Shown one piece after another: positions 34,198 through 43,050 of a DNA stretch of 64,000 nucleotides (the stretch's first letter is position 1; every line of letters begins with the position of its first letter). This DNA is from CAYFHQ01 sp964342805 (lineage in GTDB: Bacteria; Bacillota; Clostridia; Peptostreptococcales; Acidaminobacteraceae). The position numbers and the translations under genes were made by a program. The notes beneath the pieces were generated by a model. That model saw nothing but the letters and a program-made list of their open reading frames with translations. It ran no database searches and was not told the origin of the DNA. The DNA lies in assembly GCA_964342805.1 (NCBI GenBank), contig CAYFHQ010000002.1:1-64000 (forward strand). Direction: 5' to 3'.

Positions 34198-35811
34198 TTA
34201 GTAGGCCTTTTTGTAGGCTTGCTTACCATCCACCCAGGTTTCAAGCACTTGAATGTCCAGGACCTGGTCAAGGGGTTGGGTCAAGGGATCATGGCTGAGG
34301 ACAACAAAATCTGCAAAGTGGCCAGGGGTGAGCAGGCCCTTCAGGTCTTCTTCTCCAGAAGCCCAGGCACCGTCGATGGTCATGGCCCGTAGGGCATCAA
34401 ACATGGACAGGGCTTCCTGGGGTAGCCAACCTCCAGGAGGCTGTCCTGCCAAGTCGCGTCGGGTCACGGCGCAGTGTAAGTTGGGGATCGTGTCCGGTCG
34501 CTCCACGGGCGCATCGGTCCCCATGGCAATGGGAATGCCCATTTGCTTCATGGTTCCAAAGGCATAGGTGGAGGCTACTCGTTCAGGGCCAAGGCGGTCT
34601 GTGGCCATATGTAGGTCATAGTGGAGGAAGATCGGTTGGATGTGGGCCAAGACCTTCATGGATTTCATTCGGTCCAGTTGATCAGGTCGGGTGATCTGAC
34701 AATGGACAATGCTGTGGCGGAGGTCTTGGTCTCCCTGGGCGGATTGGGCCACTTCAATGGCCGTGAGGGCCTGGTCGATCATAGCGTCTCCAATGCCATG
34801 GATGGCTAGGGAAAACCCGTTTTCACCGGCGGTTCTGGCCAGTTGCTTGATTTGGTCGTCGGTGTACATGGAAATTCCTGTGGTTGAAGGGTCGTCAGCG
34901 TAAGGCTGGGTCAACCAGGCGGTTCGGGCTCCAAGGCTACCGTCTCCTAGAATTTTAAGGGGGCCCATTTTGAACCAGGCATCGCCCTTGCCGGTCTTCC
35001 ACCCAGCTGTTATACCTGCTAGGAAGTTTTCATGGGTCCGGTAAAGGGCCTGTTCATTGACCCGAACCTTGAGTCGCCCTTGGTCAGCCATGTCGGTAAA
35101 AGCCTTGAGGATAGACGCTGTCATTTCCAAGGGGTAGACGCAGAGATCGTCGGACTGGCAGGAGGTGACCCCATGCTCAAGCAGGTAGTCACAACCGGCT
35201 TCTATGGCTGATTGCATTTCTGTTAAACTTGGGTCGGGAATGGCGCCAAGAACCAGGTCCATGGCATTTTCCCGGAAGATTCCGCTTAAGGAACCATCCT
35301 CAAATCGGTCAATGGTTCCCCCAGATGGTGTAAGGGTCTGGTTGGTGATTCCTGCAGCTGCCATGGCCGCAGAATTACAAACCAATATGTGGCCACAGGC
35401 CCTGCGTAGGACTGTGGGGGTCTTGCCGGTAATGTCGTCCAGGTCCTTGATGGTTGGGAGGACCGGTTGATCAAAATAGTCCTGGTTCCAGCCCCTGCCT
35501 GTGAGCCACTGACCTGGGGCCAGGGTGACCAAGGCCTCTGTAACTTTGTCACGGAGTTGAGAGATGGACTGGACGCCTTCCAGTTGGAGGGCCTTTAGGG
35601 CGGCACCGAAACCCAGGAGGTGCATGTGGGAGTCATTAAAGCCAGGGAGCAGGGTCTTGCCTTCCAGGTTATAGGCCTGGTCTGCCACTGGGACAAGGTC
35701 CTTGCCATGGCCTAGGGACAAAATACGACCATCCTCAATCAGGATGGCGTCGAAAAGGGCGTCCTCTGTGGTGAGGGGGCGGATCTGCCCGTTATACAAA
35801 CAGGTTTTCAT
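34198..35811 (-). CDS. YtcJ-like amidohydrolase
   Basis: 537 residues. Metal-dependent hydrolase of the amidohydrolase superfamily: LPGFNDSHMHLLGFGAAL supplies two histidines, IHGIGDAMIDQAL and IVHCQI later ones, and MGTDAPVERPDTIPNLH the catalytic Asp. Relatives act on amide bonds of unknown natural substrates. AAGGAGG before the ATG. It is followed (minus strand) by the shared region with the DUF4097 terminator; single gene. Confidence 0.9.
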   Translation of the reverse strand: MKTCLYNGQIRPLTTEDALFDAILIEDGRILSLGHGKDLVPVADQAYNLEGKTLLPGFNDSHMHLLGFGAALKALQLEGVQSISQLRDKVTEALVTLAPGQWLTGRGWNQDYFDQPVLPTIKDLDDITGKTPTVLRRACGHILVCNSAAMAAAGITNQTLTPSGGTIDRFEDGSLSGIFRENAMDLVLGAIPDPSLTEMQSAIEAGCDYLLEHGVTSCQSDDLCVYPLEMTASILKAFTDMADQGRLKVRVNEQALYRTHENFLAGITAGWKTGKGDAWFKMGPLKILGDGSLGARTAWLTQPYADDPSTTGISMYTDDQIKQLARTAGENGFSLAIHGIGDAMIDQALTAIEVAQSAQGDQDLRHSIVHCQITRPDQLDRMKSMKVLAHIQPIFLHYDLHMATDRLGPERVASTYAFGTMKQMGIPIAMGTDAPVERPDTIPNLHCAVTRRDLAGQPPGGWLPQEALSMFDALRAMTIDGAWASGEEDLKGLLTPGHFADFVVLSHDPLTQPLDQVLDIQVLETWVDGKQAYKKAY

Positions 35812-35827
35812 GGGTCCTCCTTACATG

Positions 35828-35865
35828 GAAAATCCCGATTGTGTCCAAGTGGATTCAATCGGGAT
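35828..35865 (-). terminator. Terminator of the FliD-like gene
   Basis: On the minus strand ATCCCGATTG and CAATCGGGAT pair, followed by TTTTCC. The stem touches the gene's stop codon. Confidence 0.75.
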
Positions 35866-37124
35866 CACAACAATACGTCGATAATGGAACCTTGGGTGGT
35901 CAATTGGTTGAGCAGAACGGTGTTGGAGTTTCGCTGGTAGTTATACTTAAGCGCCGGAAGGGGCTCGTTTTCCTGTGGAGACACCGCAGCTGCGGGGGTC
36001 CGTAAGGCTTGTTCTGTCCGCCTGCCCACCGAAGCTGTTAGTCCATTGAAGGTGGTGAGGGACTCAATGGCCTGGTCTGGGTTTTCGTCAAAGGCAGCCT
36101 GGAACCTGGCCTCGTCCACCTGTATGGACCCTTCAGAGAAGGTGACACCTAAAGGTTCCAAGGATTCAATGTTCCGCTCAGTTGTGGTGGTCAACTGGTC
36201 TGCAACCAATTGGGCGCCACCTCCAGATTGTTGGAGGAAGGCCACAGCCCGGTTAAAGGAATTGACAAATTGCTTAAAGGCAGAAATGGCGCCTCTACCT
36301 GAAATCTTGTTTTCAATATAGACTGGCTCGGCTTGAGGGGCCTCCAGTTGGATGGACACTTGGGCCTCCAGTACCCGTAAGGTATTGGAGCTGGAGGTAT
36401 ATACCACACCGTCCAGGGATCCCCTTGCATTTCTGGCAAACTGGGTGGGGTTGTTGAGTTCAAGTCCATCAGCCAGTTCTCCACTGACGGTGAAGGCGGC
36501 CTGGGCACCTGTCTGGGTCCCCTGGATGGCAAGGGACTGGCTACCGTCTTCGTTGGTAACAACATTGGCAGACACATTGAAATCGGCCTCTGCATTAATA
36601 CCTTCTGCGATGGCTGCAAGAACCTCTCCGTTACTCTGGTTGGCACTCCGGTCAATGGCGATGGACCGGACATCCGTGCCAATGGCTATGTCGATGGAGT
36701 CTCTACTGATATCTAGAGAAGTGGCGTCCTCAGGCTGGAGACGTCGGGACACATTTTCCTGTTGGGTGGCCAGTTGGTCTACGGTCAAGGTGTGGTTGCC
36801 TGTGGGACTTCCGGGTTCAGCGCTGACCGTAACACCTTCACTGGAGGAGGAAATGGTCCGTTCCTCATAGATCACGCTGTCCTTTTGGTCAAGCTGGTCC
36901 GCTGCTTGGGACAGCTCGTTCAATGAAGACCGATACTCCGAATAAAAGGATGAGGTGGTGTTAAGGCGGTCGTAATTAATGGACTTGGCATAGGCCTTGC
37001 TGACCGACGAACCAAATAGGAGGGCGGTTGCTGCCCGGGCAGGGCTATTGACCCGTTTTAAATCCGCCTTGTTAAAATTAAACAAGACATAGGGATTGTT
37101 ATAGGCGTTAACGCCTTGTACCAT
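35865..37124 (-). CDS. FliD-like flagellar cap/hook-associated protein homologue
   Basis: 419 residues. An N-terminal helical region (NNPYVLFNFNKADLKRV...) is followed by a FliD_N-like segment HTLTVDQLATQQENVSRRL, the FliD-like strand GVVYTSSSNTL with VSIQLEAP, and a C-terminal segment FSEGSIQVDEARFQAAFDENP. These fit FliD, but the gene stands alone with no flagellar neighbours and the ends are unusual. The start at 37124 follows AAAGGAGGTG; an ATG 33 bases upstream is less likely. Role in filament capping is inferred. Confidence 0.65.
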   Translation of the reverse strand: MVQGVNAYNNPYVLFNFNKADLKRVNSPARAATALLFGSSVSKAYAKSINYDRLNTTSSFYSEYRSSLNELSQAADQLDQKDSVIYEERTISSSSEGVTVSAEPGSPTGNHTLTVDQLATQQENVSRRLQPEDATSLDISRDSIDIAIGTDVRSIAIDRSANQSNGEVLAAIAEGINAEADFNVSANVVTNEDGSQSLAIQGTQTGAQAAFTVSGELADGLELNNPTQFARNARGSLDGVVYTSSSNTLRVLEAQVSIQLEAPQAEPVYIENKISGRGAISAFKQFVNSFNRAVAFLQQSGGGAQLVADQLTTTTERNIESLEPLGVTFSEGSIQVDEARFQAAFDENPDQAIESLTTFNGLTASVGRRTEQALRTPAAAVSPQENEPLPALKYNYQRNSNTVLLNQLTTQGSIIDVLL

Positions 37125-37340
37125 GTCCTCACCTCCTTTTATTGCAGACTTCTTCATATATAGTATACCCCACTTTTACCAATCTACACATTTGTGTTTA
37201 GTGAAAACGAAAATGGGTAAGTCCTTGTGGGATTAAAACTTCATGAGAAGATCATTAAGGTTTCCCATTTTCCGGGATTTCTCTATGGCCTTGTGATACC
37301 ATGACCTTGAAGGAACACAACGACCAAGGGAGGGAATACA

Positions 37341-38159
37341 ATGGGAAGAATTGGATTGGGCATTTTGCTCATTATCATAGGGGTGGCACTGGCAGTGACA
37401 CAGTTCGGAGGCTTTGGCTTCAATGGTGGAAAAAGTTCAGGCACCATCGATGAAATGGTGGAGGCGTCAGTTTCAGGTGTGGGCACCATCCGCATTAATG
37501 GGGTTAGCGATGACGTTCAAGTGGTGAATACCAGTGGCGACGTCATCAAGGTGACGCTCAAAGGAGACTACTCGTCCCTAACAGGTTACAAGCCACCAAC
37601 CCTAGAACTGGAAGACAAGGGTAACAAGCTAGAGATTTCAGTTAAGTACTATGCACAAATGAACATCAGCATGCGCCGACGTACGGACTTTACGGTTTAC
37701 CTACCAGACCAATACAAGGAGTCCTTCCAAGTCCACGTGGTGTCGGCAGACGTGTCAATCGAAGAAAGAGACCTGAAGGAACTGGTGGTCAATACGGTTT
37801 CAGGAGACCTGACAGCCAATGACATTATGGCAGACCGCATTGCAGTGAGCACGACTTCCGGAGAAGCCCACCTGGAAGACATCCAGGGTGAATTGGATTT
37901 CAACACGACGTCAGGAGACCTCAACGCGACATTTACGGCCCTGACTGGTGACATTTACGTTGACGGTGTTTCCTCAGATATCCGTCTCAACCTACCAGAT
38001 AAGTCTGGCTTCCAAGTGGACTATAACACCGTGTCTGGCGACTTTAACATGGCCCATGAAGGGACCATTCGTGGCAAAAAGGACATCGAGGCCCAGGTGG
38101 GTGGCGGTGACCATATGGTCGAGGTGTCAACGGTTTCCGGTGACCTGAGTATTCGGTAA
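37341..38159 (+). CDS. DUF4097 family membrane-anchored beta-helix protein
   Basis: 272 residues. One N-terminal membrane helix (IGLGILLIIIGVALAVTQFGG) then the repeated DUF4097 pattern (LVVNTVSGDLTANDI, IAVSTTSGEAHLEDI, LDFNTTSGDLNATF, VEVSTVSGDLSIR). The repeats share the sense of the protein at 32957-34015 but it lacks that protein's N-terminal motif. Probably exposed outside the membrane. GGGAGGG before the ATG; single gene with its own terminator. Confidence 0.85.
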   Translation: MGRIGLGILLIIIGVALAVTQFGGFGFNGGKSSGTIDEMVEASVSGVGTIRINGVSDDVQVVNTSGDVIKVTLKGDYSSLTGYKPPTLELEDKGNKLEISVKYYAQMNISMRRRTDFTVYLPDQYKESFQVHVVSADVSIEERDLKELVVNTVSGDLTANDIMADRIAVSTTSGEAHLEDIQGELDFNTTSGDLNATFTALTGDIYVDGVSSDIRLNLPDKSGFQVDYNTVSGDFNMAHEGTIRGKKDIEAQVGGGDHMVEVSTVSGDLSIR

Positions 38160-38217
38160 ACAGCTGAATCAGGCTGATGGACAAACCAAGGTGCATAAGC
38201 ATACACAAATCCCCAAT

Positions 38218-38253
38218 ACCCCCCTGCATATTTTGTCTATGTGCAGGGGGTGT
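38218..38253 (+). terminator. Terminator after the second DUF4097 gene
   Basis: ACCCCCCTGCAT and ATGTGCAGGGGGT pair. The T-run is short (TGTTGT), so strength is uncertain. Confidence 0.65.
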
Positions 38254-38313
38254 TGTCGCGGAAGACAAGAAACGTCAGACAATTTCGACTTTCTAGCCCC
38301 TGAATAAATATGC

Positions 38314-38343
38314 TTGCACCTGACCCTTTCAAAGTGGTATACT
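38314..38343 (+). promoter_or_regulatory. Promoter of the uracil permease leader
   Basis: TTGCAC (38314-38319), 18 bases, TATACT (38338-38343), with an upstream TG making an extended -10. Confidence 0.7.
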
Positions 38344-38366
38344 TCTTAACAAATGAATCGGATGTC

Positions 38367-38398
38367 TTTAAGCAGGTCCGAGAGTCCTGCAAGATTGG
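38367..38398 (+). promoter_or_regulatory. PyrR-binding element 1, attenuator type
   Basis: TTTAAGCAGGTCCGAGAGTC followed by CTGCAAGATTGG fits the PyrR RNA-loop pattern (GGTCCGAGAGTCC between GCAGG and CCTGC). It lies near the 5' end of the leader and upstream of a terminator at 38476. PyrR with UMP should stabilise the anti-antiterminator form and so favour termination. Confidence 0.82.
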
Positions 38399-38475
38399 CT
38401 GTATACACGGCGCCTATTTGTAGTGCGTTCATCGGGTAAATGCGCCCCTTTTGGGGTGGGTGTATTCTTCTAAGT

Positions 38476-38505
38476 CTTCTTGCAGGTGCAAGAAGTTTTT
38501 TTATT
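38476..38505 (+). terminator. Leader terminator of the uracil permease gene
   Basis: CTTCTTGCA and TGCAAGAAG pair around GG, followed by TTTTTTTATT, 60 bases before the start codon. It is the attenuator used by PyrR element 1. Confidence 0.9.
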
Positions 38506-38528
38506 GCAAAAAAACACACTAGACGTTC

Positions 38529-38559
38529 TTTTAAGCGGTCCAGAGAGGCCGGAAAGGGG
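38529..38559 (+). promoter_or_regulatory. PyrR-binding element 2, overlapping the ribosome-binding site
   Basis: TTTTAAGCGGTCCAGAGAGG, then CCGGAAAGGGG, matches the PyrR hairpin (GGTCCAGAGAGGCC) and ends at the AAAGGGG Shine-Dalgarno six bases before ATG 38566. It should allow PyrR to block translation. Confidence 0.8.
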
Positions 38560-38565
38560 TATTGT

Positions 38566-39807
38566 ATGACGACGCAAACCATGACAATGGAGAAAAAATC
38601 CTCCTTGGCAAACTTGAAGAAGGTAATCCTAGGCCTTCAGCACCTGATCGCCATGTTTGGTGCAACTGTACTGGTTCCAATTCTAACAGGCTTTAACCCA
38701 TCGGTTGCCCTAGTGGCAGCGGGCTGTGGTACGCTGATCTTCCACTTTTGTACCCAGAAAAAAGTCCCTGTTTTCCTAGGCTCGTCATTTGCATTTATCC
38801 CTGTCATTATCCTAGTCCGCGACACCATGGGCGGCTTGGCGTATGCACAGGGGGGCATTATTGTAGCGGGTCTTTTATATGTGGGTCTTTCCTTCTTGGT
38901 CAGAGCCATTGGCGTAGAGAAAATCACACGCTTCCTTCCACCACAAGTGGTTGGCCCAATGATTATGGTGATCGGCCTCAACCTGATTCCAGTGGCCCTT
39001 GGCATGGCCAGTGGCAGCTGGATGCTTGCTGGCATTACCCTAGGTGTAGCTCTAGGCGTAACCTTCCTTACCAAAGGTTTTATCAAGCAATTGGCCATCC
39101 TGGCGGGTGTCCTTACCGGTTACCTGGTAGCCACTTTCACAGGTGTAGTTGACTTCACTCCTGTTCATGAAGCAGCCCTAGTAGCTCTGCCAGCCTTTAC
39201 CCTGCCTAAGTTTTCCCTGGCAGCTATCTTGACCATCGCACCGGTGGTGGTAGCCGTGTTCATGGAACACATTGGTGACGTGACAACCAATGGCGCAGTG
39301 GTGGGCAAGGACTTCATGAAGGACCCAGGTCTCAACAGAACCCTCCTTGGGGACGGCCTGGCAACGATCTTTGCCGGTCTGATCGGCGGTCCAGCCAACA
39401 CAACTTACGGTGAGAATACCGGTGTCCTGGCCATTACCAAGAACTACGACCCATCCATCCTCCGTCTGGCAGCGATTTTCGCAATCGGCCTAGGTATGGT
39501 GGGCAAGTTGGGTGCTTCCCTGCAAACCATTCCAGTGCCAGTCATGGGTGGTATTAGTATCATGCTCTTCTCTATGATTGCCTTGATCGGCGTGAAAACC
39601 ATTAAAAATGCCAAGGTGGCCTTCAACTGGAAGAACATCTTGGTCATGGGCGTGATCTTAACCCTGGGCTTTGGTGCCACATACATTGAGCGATGGACAG
39701 GTGTGAGCCTGGCCATTCCTCTGACATCCTCAGTGAAAATTGCGGGTCTGAGCTTTGCAGCCATCGTGGGCGTGGGCCTCAATGCCCTGATCAACAGAGA
39801 CCAATAA
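38566..39807 (+). CDS. uraA: Uracil permease (nucleobase:cation symporter-2)
   Basis: 413 residues with about 12-14 membrane segments. NCS2 family signatures: LQHLIAMFGATVLVPILTGF, then GLIGGPANTTYGENTGVLAITKNYDPS, the conserved QNxG-like TTYGENTG region of UraA/PyrP. Uracil specificity follows from the sequence and from the two PyrR elements in the leader. The ATG at 38566 is behind AAAGGGG; a longer frame starting in the leader would cover the attenuator. Confidence 0.93.
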   Translation: MTTQTMTMEKKSSLANLKKVILGLQHLIAMFGATVLVPILTGFNPSVALVAAGCGTLIFHFCTQKKVPVFLGSSFAFIPVIILVRDTMGGLAYAQGGIIVAGLLYVGLSFLVRAIGVEKITRFLPPQVVGPMIMVIGLNLIPVALGMASGSWMLAGITLGVALGVTFLTKGFIKQLAILAGVLTGYLVATFTGVVDFTPVHEAALVALPAFTLPKFSLAAILTIAPVVVAVFMEHIGDVTTNGAVVGKDFMKDPGLNRTLLGDGLATIFAGLIGGPANTTYGENTGVLAITKNYDPSILRLAAIFAIGLGMVGKLGASLQTIPVPVMGGISIMLFSMIALIGVKTIKNAKVAFNWKNILVMGVILTLGFGATYIERWTGVSLAIPLTSSVKIAGLSFAAIVGVGLNALINRDQ

Positions 39808-39835
39808 AAAAGCTAACCGACTATGTCGAAAATCT

Positions 39836-39868
39836 CAGAGGGTTGCCCAAGGCAGCCCTTTTTTTATT
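39836..39868 (+). terminator. Terminator after uraA
   Basis: AGGGTTGCC and GGCAGCCCT pair around CAA, followed by TTTTTTTATT. Confidence 0.88.
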
Positions 39869-39966
39869 GAAAAGATGCGGTTATCCCCCATATCATCTCT
39901 TCCGCCAGGACCGCTGGTTGACAGACCTATCGGGAAAGAGTAGTGTAATACCGATGGGAGGCAAGT

Positions 39967-40512
39967 GTGAAAATTACTTGGAAATTATTTATCATTTTTT
40001 TACGGATCGGCGCTTTCACCTTTGGTGGTGGCTATGCCATGATCCCTCTAATTGAAAGAGAAGTGGTAGACAAACACCACTGGCTCACAACAGAAGAGTT
40101 TATGGACGTCCTAGCAGTCTGTCAATCCACACCTGGGGCCATAGCCGTCAACCAGGCTGTTTTTATCGGCTATAAGATCAATCGATATGCAGGTGCGGCT
40201 GCGGCCACCCTGGGGGTTGTCCTGCCGTCCTTTTTTGTTATGCTCGTGATTGCGGCCTCCTTTGCAACCATTCAGAGCCAGACCCTGGCTCAGTCTATCT
40301 TTAAGGGGGTACGACCTGCAGTAGTGGCCCTTATCGCCAGTGCAGGCATCCGACTGACCCGGTTTACAAAGACCGGTTTTGACCTGGTTGTCATTGTGTC
40401 CAGCTTCCTAGCCATTACCTGGGCGGGTGTTAACCCAGTCTTTGTGGTGGTGATTGCAGCCATTCTAGGGGTTGTTCGTTACCGCTATGCCCAAAAGGGG
40501 GTCGGCCGATGA
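39967..40512 (+). CDS. Chromate transporter family protein, first half
   Basis: 181 residues, one CHR domain of about six membrane segments: FLRIGAFTFGGGYAMIPLIEREVV, then VCQSTPGAIAVNQAVFIGYK. In the two-gene (short-chain) arrangement each half is about 180 residues and both are needed for a transporter. It starts at GTG after GGGAGG, and its stop overlaps the next start. Substrate (chromate or another anion) is not proven by sequence. Confidence 0.88.
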   Translation: MKITWKLFIIFLRIGAFTFGGGYAMIPLIEREVVDKHHWLTTEEFMDVLAVCQSTPGAIAVNQAVFIGYKINRYAGAAAATLGVVLPSFFVMLVIAASFATIQSQTLAQSIFKGVRPAVVALIASAGIRLTRFTKTGFDLVVIVSSFLAITWAGVNPVFVVVIAAILGVVRYRYAQKGVGR

Positions 40513-41027
40513 TCTGGAAGCTCTTTATCACCTTTTTGCAAATTGGGGCCTTCAGCTTCGGCGGTGGCTACGGCATGCTACCCATGATCGAGAAGTATGT
40601 CATCACAGAGAATGCCTGGATAGAACCCAACGTGTTTGTAGACATTATTGCGACGTCACAAATTACACCGGGTCCCATAGCCATCAACAGTGCTACCTTT
40701 ATTGGCTACAAGATGGCTGGTTTCTGGGGGGCCTTCTGGTCTACCCTTGGGGTCATAACCGTGCCTGTCATGCTCATACTGGTCCTTTCTCACTTCTTGA
40801 TCGCCTTCAAGGAGTCTGTCATGGTCAAGGCCATCTTCGACGGCCTGCGACCGGCCCTGGTGGGCTTAATCCTGGCCTCTGCCTTTTCTGTGAGTAAGAC
40901 GGCTATCCAGGACATTTATGGGGGGCTGATCGCCCTTGGGATCTTTATTCTTATTAATAAGACCAAAATCCATCCTATTTTGCTGATCCTCTTAGCAGCG
41001 GTTACTGGCGTGTTCTTGTATCATTAA
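40509..41027 (+). CDS. Chromate transporter family protein, second half
   Basis: 172 residues, the partner CHR domain: FLQIGAFSFGGGYGMLPMIEKYVI and IATSQITPGPIAINSATFIGYK. The ATG overlaps the stop of the previous gene by four bases (ATGA), so production is coupled in equal amounts. Together the two genes equal a full-length ChrA. Confidence 0.88.
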   Translation: MIWKLFITFLQIGAFSFGGGYGMLPMIEKYVITENAWIEPNVFVDIIATSQITPGPIAINSATFIGYKMAGFWGAFWSTLGVITVPVMLILVLSHFLIAFKESVMVKAIFDGLRPALVGLILASAFSVSKTAIQDIYGGLIALGIFILINKTKIHPILLILLAAVTGVFLYH

Positions 41028-41096
41028 TTTGTACCATTAACAGTGAAAAATGGAACGATGAGAGGAAACTCCATCCTCCTTGTTTTGAAACCAATC

Positions 41097-41136
41097 AAGA
41101 ACCTTGTTCTGCCCATGGCAAACAAGGTTCTTTGTC
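41097..41136 (+). terminator. Terminator-like hairpin after the chromate transporter genes
   Basis: AAGAACCTTGTT and AACAAGGTTCTT pair perfectly (12 base pairs). The T-run is short (TTTG). Confidence 0.65.
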
Positions 41137-41250
41137 ATGGAAACAAAGAGACCATAAGTGCTGCTTCGATTAGAGGAAAAAACACGGTAAGGTGTTATCT
41201 AACTGGGAATATGGTTACAAATATGAAAGAGAGACATATTTGGAGGTCAT

Positions 41251-43050
41251 ATGAAAAACACACCTATTTCCGCCCGTGGGATCTACCGGGCTATCCGCTG
41301 TGGTGTTGAGCAGCTACAAGAGGACCGTAACCACCTCAATCAAATTAATGTGTTTCCCATACCAGACGGGGACACAGGTACCAACTTGTCCATGACCCTG
41401 CAGACCATGACCGACCAAGTGGTGGTGGAGGGGCGAATTGACCACCTGGTTGCCCAATTGGCAGAAAAAGCCCTGGAGGGGGCCAGGGGGAACTCAGGCA
41501 TGATTTTTGCCCAATTTGTCAGCGGGTGGGACATGCAATTGGAAGGCAAGGAGGTCCTTTACCCAAGAGAATTGGTTGCCTCCTTGCAAATGGCTGTACC
41601 CTATGCCTACCAATCCATGGTTTCTCCCCTTGAGGGAACCATATTGACCCTTATTCGGTCATGGGTTGCGTCCCTTGACCACCACTTGGACCATAGTGAC
41701 ACCTTGGCAGAGTGGTTTGATGCTGCCCTGATAGACGCCCATAAGGCCCTGGAAGAGACCGTCAACCAGCTTCCCGTCTTAAGGAAAAACGGTGTTGTGG
41801 ACGCTGGCGCCAAGGGTTTTGTCTCCTTCTTAGAGGGTCTTGTTGCCTACCTCCATGGTAGACGGGCCAAGGCCACAAACCAGCCAGTGGCTGTGCCCCA
41901 GCTTGACGTCCATGAATTTGAGTCCCCCTTATCATTCAGGTATTGCACGGAAGGCCTGATCCAGGCCCCGGTTCAAGACATACAAGATATAAGGGGTGAC
42001 CTAGAGGTCTTGGGTGACTCCTTGATTATCGCTGGCAACCACCACCGAACCCGGGTCCATATCCATACCAGTAGGCCAGAAGAAGTCTTTCATATCTTGC
42101 ATGGTAGGGGGAAGATCCTCCAGCAAAAGGTGGACGACATGCAGCGGCAAATGGATGTGATCAAGGACCCCTTGGCCAAGGTAGCTATTGTCACGGACAG
42201 CATAGCGGACATTCCCCAGGACCTGATGGACAAGTATCAGATCCACCTCCTGCCCATGCAGATCACCCTGGGTGAAGTGACCTATATTGACCGTGTAACC
42301 CTAACGGCAGACCATTTTTACACCTTGAATAAGGACCTAAAGGACCACCCGACCACGTCCTTGCCGGGACTTAAGCAGATTGAAAGCCTCTTGCAATTTC
42401 TCTTGGACCACTATGAACAAGTGGTGGTCCTGTCTGTGGCAGCAAAACTCAGTGGTACCCACCAGGCCATTTGTAATGTGAAAGACACCCTCCCCGGTGG
42501 AGACCGTGTCCATGTGGTGGACACCATGAAAAACTCAGGTGCCCAGGGCCTTTTGGTGGTCCAAGCAGCAAAAGCGGCCCTAGCGGGTGAGTCGGCAAGG
42601 GCCATAGTCAGCCAGGTGGAAGGTTTAAGGGACCAAACCCGCATTCTGGTCTCTGTGGAAACCATTAAGTATGCTGTACGAGGTGGGCGGGTAGCCAAGA
42701 GTCTAGGGTTCGTGGGCGCCATGCTCAATTTAAAGCCCATCATGTCCCTTGACCGGCAGGGCCAGGGTATTGCCTTTGGCAAGGCCTTCTCCTATGGCCA
42801 AAACCTGCGCAAGATCACCCAACTGGCAGAAAAAGACCACCGCCGATTAGGGATCGACCACTATTGTATTGTCCATGGGGATAGCCGGGAAAAGGCCATG
42901 GACCTAGCCAAACGAATGAAGGACATTACGGGTCGTGAACCCGCATATATTGCTAGAATTTCGCCGGTGGTAGGTGCCAGTGCAGGGGCAGGTGCTGCAG
43001 CAGTCAGTTATATTACGAAAGGTGGCAATGTCTATGAATCCTCTCAGTGA
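41251..43050 (+). CDS. Fused DAK2 (FakA-like) and DegV (FakB-like) protein
   Basis: 599 residues. The N-terminal part (about 1-210) is a DhaL/DAK2 kinase domain: NQINVFPIPDGDTGTNLSMT, GARGNSGMIFAQF and GTILTLIRSW match the nucleotide-binding half of FakA. The C-terminal part (about 310-595) is a DegV/FakB fatty-acid-binding domain: VAIVTDSIADIPQDL, TTSLPGLKQIE, LSAKLSGT-like SVAAKLSGTHQA, and VETIKYAVRGGRVAKSLGFVGAMLNLKP. It may take up and phosphorylate fatty acids with a built-in carrier. GGAGG precedes the ATG; the next gene overlaps its 3' end. Confidence 0.88.
   Translation: MKNTPISARGIYRAIRCGVEQLQEDRNHLNQINVFPIPDGDTGTNLSMTLQTMTDQVVVEGRIDHLVAQLAEKALEGARGNSGMIFAQFVSGWDMQLEGKEVLYPRELVASLQMAVPYAYQSMVSPLEGTILTLIRSWVASLDHHLDHSDTLAEWFDAALIDAHKALEETVNQLPVLRKNGVVDAGAKGFVSFLEGLVAYLHGRRAKATNQPVAVPQLDVHEFESPLSFRYCTEGLIQAPVQDIQDIRGDLEVLGDSLIIAGNHHRTRVHIHTSRPEEVFHILHGRGKILQQKVDDMQRQMDVIKDPLAKVAIVTDSIADIPQDLMDKYQIHLLPMQITLGEVTYIDRVTLTADHFYTLNKDLKDHPTTSLPGLKQIESLLQFLLDHYEQVVVLSVAAKLSGTHQAICNVKDTLPGGDRVHVVDTMKNSGAQGLLVVQAAKAALAGESARAIVSQVEGLRDQTRILVSVETIKYAVRGGRVAKSLGFVGAMLNLKPIMSLDRQGQGIAFGKAFSYGQNLRKITQLAEKDHRRLGIDHYCIVHGDSREKAMDLAKRMKDITGREPAYIARISPVVGASAGAGAAAVSYITKGGNVYESSQ

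Noticed and set aside
38440..38565. An open frame beginning in the uraA leader as part of the protein
   Set aside because: It covers the leader terminator and both PyrR region helices; the true start at 38566 has its own ribosome site and matches NCS2 N termini.
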